A stretch of 64,000 nt of DNA from Nemopilema nomurai (Eukaryota > Cnidaria > Scyphozoa > Rhizostomeae > Rhizostomatidae), in contig ML133422.1 of the NCBI GenBank assembly GCA_003864495.1, forward strand, positions 2,845,601 through 2,909,600. The letters run 5' to 3'. Numbering within the stretch: position 1 is the stretch's first letter; every line of letters starts with the position of its first letter. The notes under the pieces are model-generated. The model was given only the letters and a program-made list of their open reading frames with translations, had not been told where the DNA came from and ran no database searches. This document shows positions 62,046 to 64,000 of this stretch, piece by piece. The position numbers and the translations under genes are program-made.

Positions 62046-64000
62046 ATTGCACAAACACGGGTGTTCGTATGAAAGTCCCCTTTTCTTTGGTATCTTTCCA
62101 ATCACATGCGATGTTCGTACTTTGTATGCGAAAAAAGTCGGAACACACTTCCAGACAGACAAAGAACGTCTACGCTGAACTTGTCTTTCCTCTTATCTAA
62201 ACTTCGGGTCCTAAAACGGTTTCTTTGAACATTTGAACATAATTCTTCGCCATTTCAATCGCTGCTGTCCTTCTTGGATCTTGTTCCGATGTGATCCAGC
62301 CTAAGTTCAGCGGGCTTATGTTGTTCTTAACGGTCACGCTAACCTCCTTGTGCAGGTTACAAACTCAGCGACTTTGCACTTGAAAAGCACCCGCGAATTG
62401 GAAATCCAACAAAATGAATTATTCAATTGCACCAGGTATCTTGAAAATCCAGAGAAGACTGCGATACCCTAGTCGTACGGCTAATTACTCCGGGGCATCA
62501 CAAAATCATGAATTCTGATGATCGGATGTGCCTTGGTATCAATCAGCTAGTAAAACCGTGCACTCCTCCACTGCCATACATCCGTACTGCCGATGCATCT
62601 TGGCTCTGCATCAGCTCTTCAGTGTCCGTTTGTCCTATGAATCACCCCTGACCTCTGCAAGCCCTAGACACAACGCAAAGTCAGTAATCAGACAGTGCTC
62701 AGACATGCATGCACACACTGCGTTTCCAACATCACGTTTCGTGATCACCAAAAATTCTGTGCTCAGATTCGTTTTTACGCCAAGCAGTGAAATCTGCTGG
62801 TGTCTAGTAATTAAACTGTGAATTATCACACGTTTGATCAGTGCTGAAGACAAGATATGGAGCGTGGTATGGCTAGCGATGCCGATTGGGGATGACCCTG
62901 TCAATGTTTTTAATGTTATCCTCTGTCCTCTTCCGATCAAGCGTCTTTACTTTTCCAGACGTTGTTGTTGTGCGTCTGTCTGGAAATTATGCAAATTAGC
63001 AGGACAGCACAGGGCAACAGAAGGGCCATTTAAAATAGACCTGCTGATTGTCAAATAGAACGAGCCAACAATGGCGAGTGCTTTGGATATTGTCGGCGAA
63101 CAGCGTGAAATAGCAGGCTGTTTAGGCAGGCAAAAGCAATGCAAACTTGAAATTATTGCGCGGCACGATATCTGAGATAATTCTAGCAGTAATTAATCAC
63201 GAAAATCCCTAGAAGAACAGCATGCTCGGAATTTTATGCTAAGGAGGGGGTTATCTGAAGGTTTCCATCATGCAATGTGGGTCACCCCCTCCCAGTGGGG
63301 CTCTCTACCCACGGAAAGACAGGTCAGATATGGGATTGATAGGACTTGGTAGACAATAGACTCAGTACACAGACAAGATAGGAAAGCAAAATGAATATCT
63401 AATTGGTTAAGAACTGTTTAAAATCTAGAGCTTTGTCGCCTAGAGATGTCATTTTCTGCACTGCATGGAAACCAACAACATTTTATTTTTAGTCCATCAA
63501 ATCTGTTCTTATCATAACTTTTCATATTATAACTTTCCATAACTTATCCTAAGCTTTTCAGTTTCACAGAATTTGAACCTGTGGAAAAGAGTCTTCGTTG
63601 TGCTGACCTTTTATGCACTAAAAATTGTCCCTTTGTGATTATTATTAAAGCAATGATAGTCCACCCAAATGAGCAAACTCAGTATCAACTTGACCCTTTG
63701 CAAGGCGATTAGTGTCATGGATACGTTTTTGTTCACCTACAATGTTGTAAGTAAAGTTAAGTAGAAGTCCAAGCCTTGGATCACTGTTCATTCTGTATTT
63801 TTATGATCCTCATCGTTTGAGAGGCGGCCGGCAAAAAGGCCCTCAACAATTGATGTTATTCTTGAAACATTTTGGCAGGTTTTGTGGTTCCTGACTTAAG
63901 CCCAACATGGTCCATTCCAGGTCTCCATCTTCCTCTTCTTTCGCGACAAAATTATCATATGTACATAATTCAATGGCCTATTTAATGCGGACCAAACTTG
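62046..64000. other. Upstream flank of the AHR-type gene
   Basis: Presumed 5' UTR and promoter of the AHR-type gene, then unassigned sequence. Overlapping frames on both strands at 62528-63144 have no recognised domain. Nothing else supportable is seen up to the window end. Confidence 0.5.
62335..62341 (-). promoter_or_regulatory. Candidate xenobiotic response element (TAGCGTG)
   Basis: The minus strand reads TAGCGTG, matching the AHR/ARNT core TNGCGTG, about 290 bases upstream of the start codon of the AHR-type gene and in its own orientation. A 7-bp match is weak alone; position makes it worth noting, because AHR repressor genes are commonly driven through such sites. Confidence 0.35.

Noticed and set aside
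62528..63144. Several overlapping frames upstream of the AHR-type gene
   Set aside because: Open on both strands at once, no recognisable domain and no clear splice signals.

Overview
This window looks like nuclear DNA from an intron-rich invertebrate animal. My best guess is an anthozoan cnidarian, but that is an inference: no rRNA or mitochondrial marker is present. The DNA is AT-rich, genes are cut into many short exons with GT..AG junctions, and short repeats are plentiful. The genes are plainly metazoan: synaptotagmin, atypical E2F, syntaxin and aryl hydrocarbon receptor. I built the exon models by hand from reading frames, splice signals and intron phase. The models check internally because phases match at every internal junction, but individual boundaries could be off by a base or two.

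Layout. 412-2325 (+): last exons of a beta-propeller-like gene, possibly follistatin-like 4/5, with a 15-bp minisatellite in an intron. About 2330-14850: a tandem satellite of about 68 good copies of a ~175-bp unit, very uniform inside and decayed at both edges. 15089-17983 and 20480-23330 (-): two tandem synaptotagmin paralogs with matching exon plans; their N-terminal exons were not found. 25403-31003 (-): an atypical E2F (E2F7/8 type) with two DNA-binding domains, followed on its promoter side by six E2F-type sites. 34073-39472 (-): a nine-exon Qa syntaxin that lacks a membrane anchor, ends in a cysteine-rich tail, and takes its stop codon from a 30-bp minisatellite. 39.8-45.9 kb: no gene I can support. 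45902-62045 (-): a ten-exon bHLH-PAS gene of the AHR type with bHLH and PAS-A but no PAS-B, so AHR-repressor-like in layout. 62046-64000: its upstream flank.

Two synaptotagmins and a syntaxin lie within 25 kb on one strand. Both families act in calcium-triggered vesicle fusion, but the E2F gene sits between them, so I do not claim a functional cluster. Mobile or foldback sequences include an inverted pair of ~380-bp elements (27.4 and 55.7 kb), a 149-bp MITE with TIRs and a 5-bp target duplication 15 bases from a syntaxin splice donor, and an 18-bp perfect inverted repeat at 39.7 kb.

I see no undescribed multi-gene system. The most interesting observations are the anchor-less syntaxin with its repeat-derived stop, the PAS-B-less AHR gene, and the large satellite between genes.
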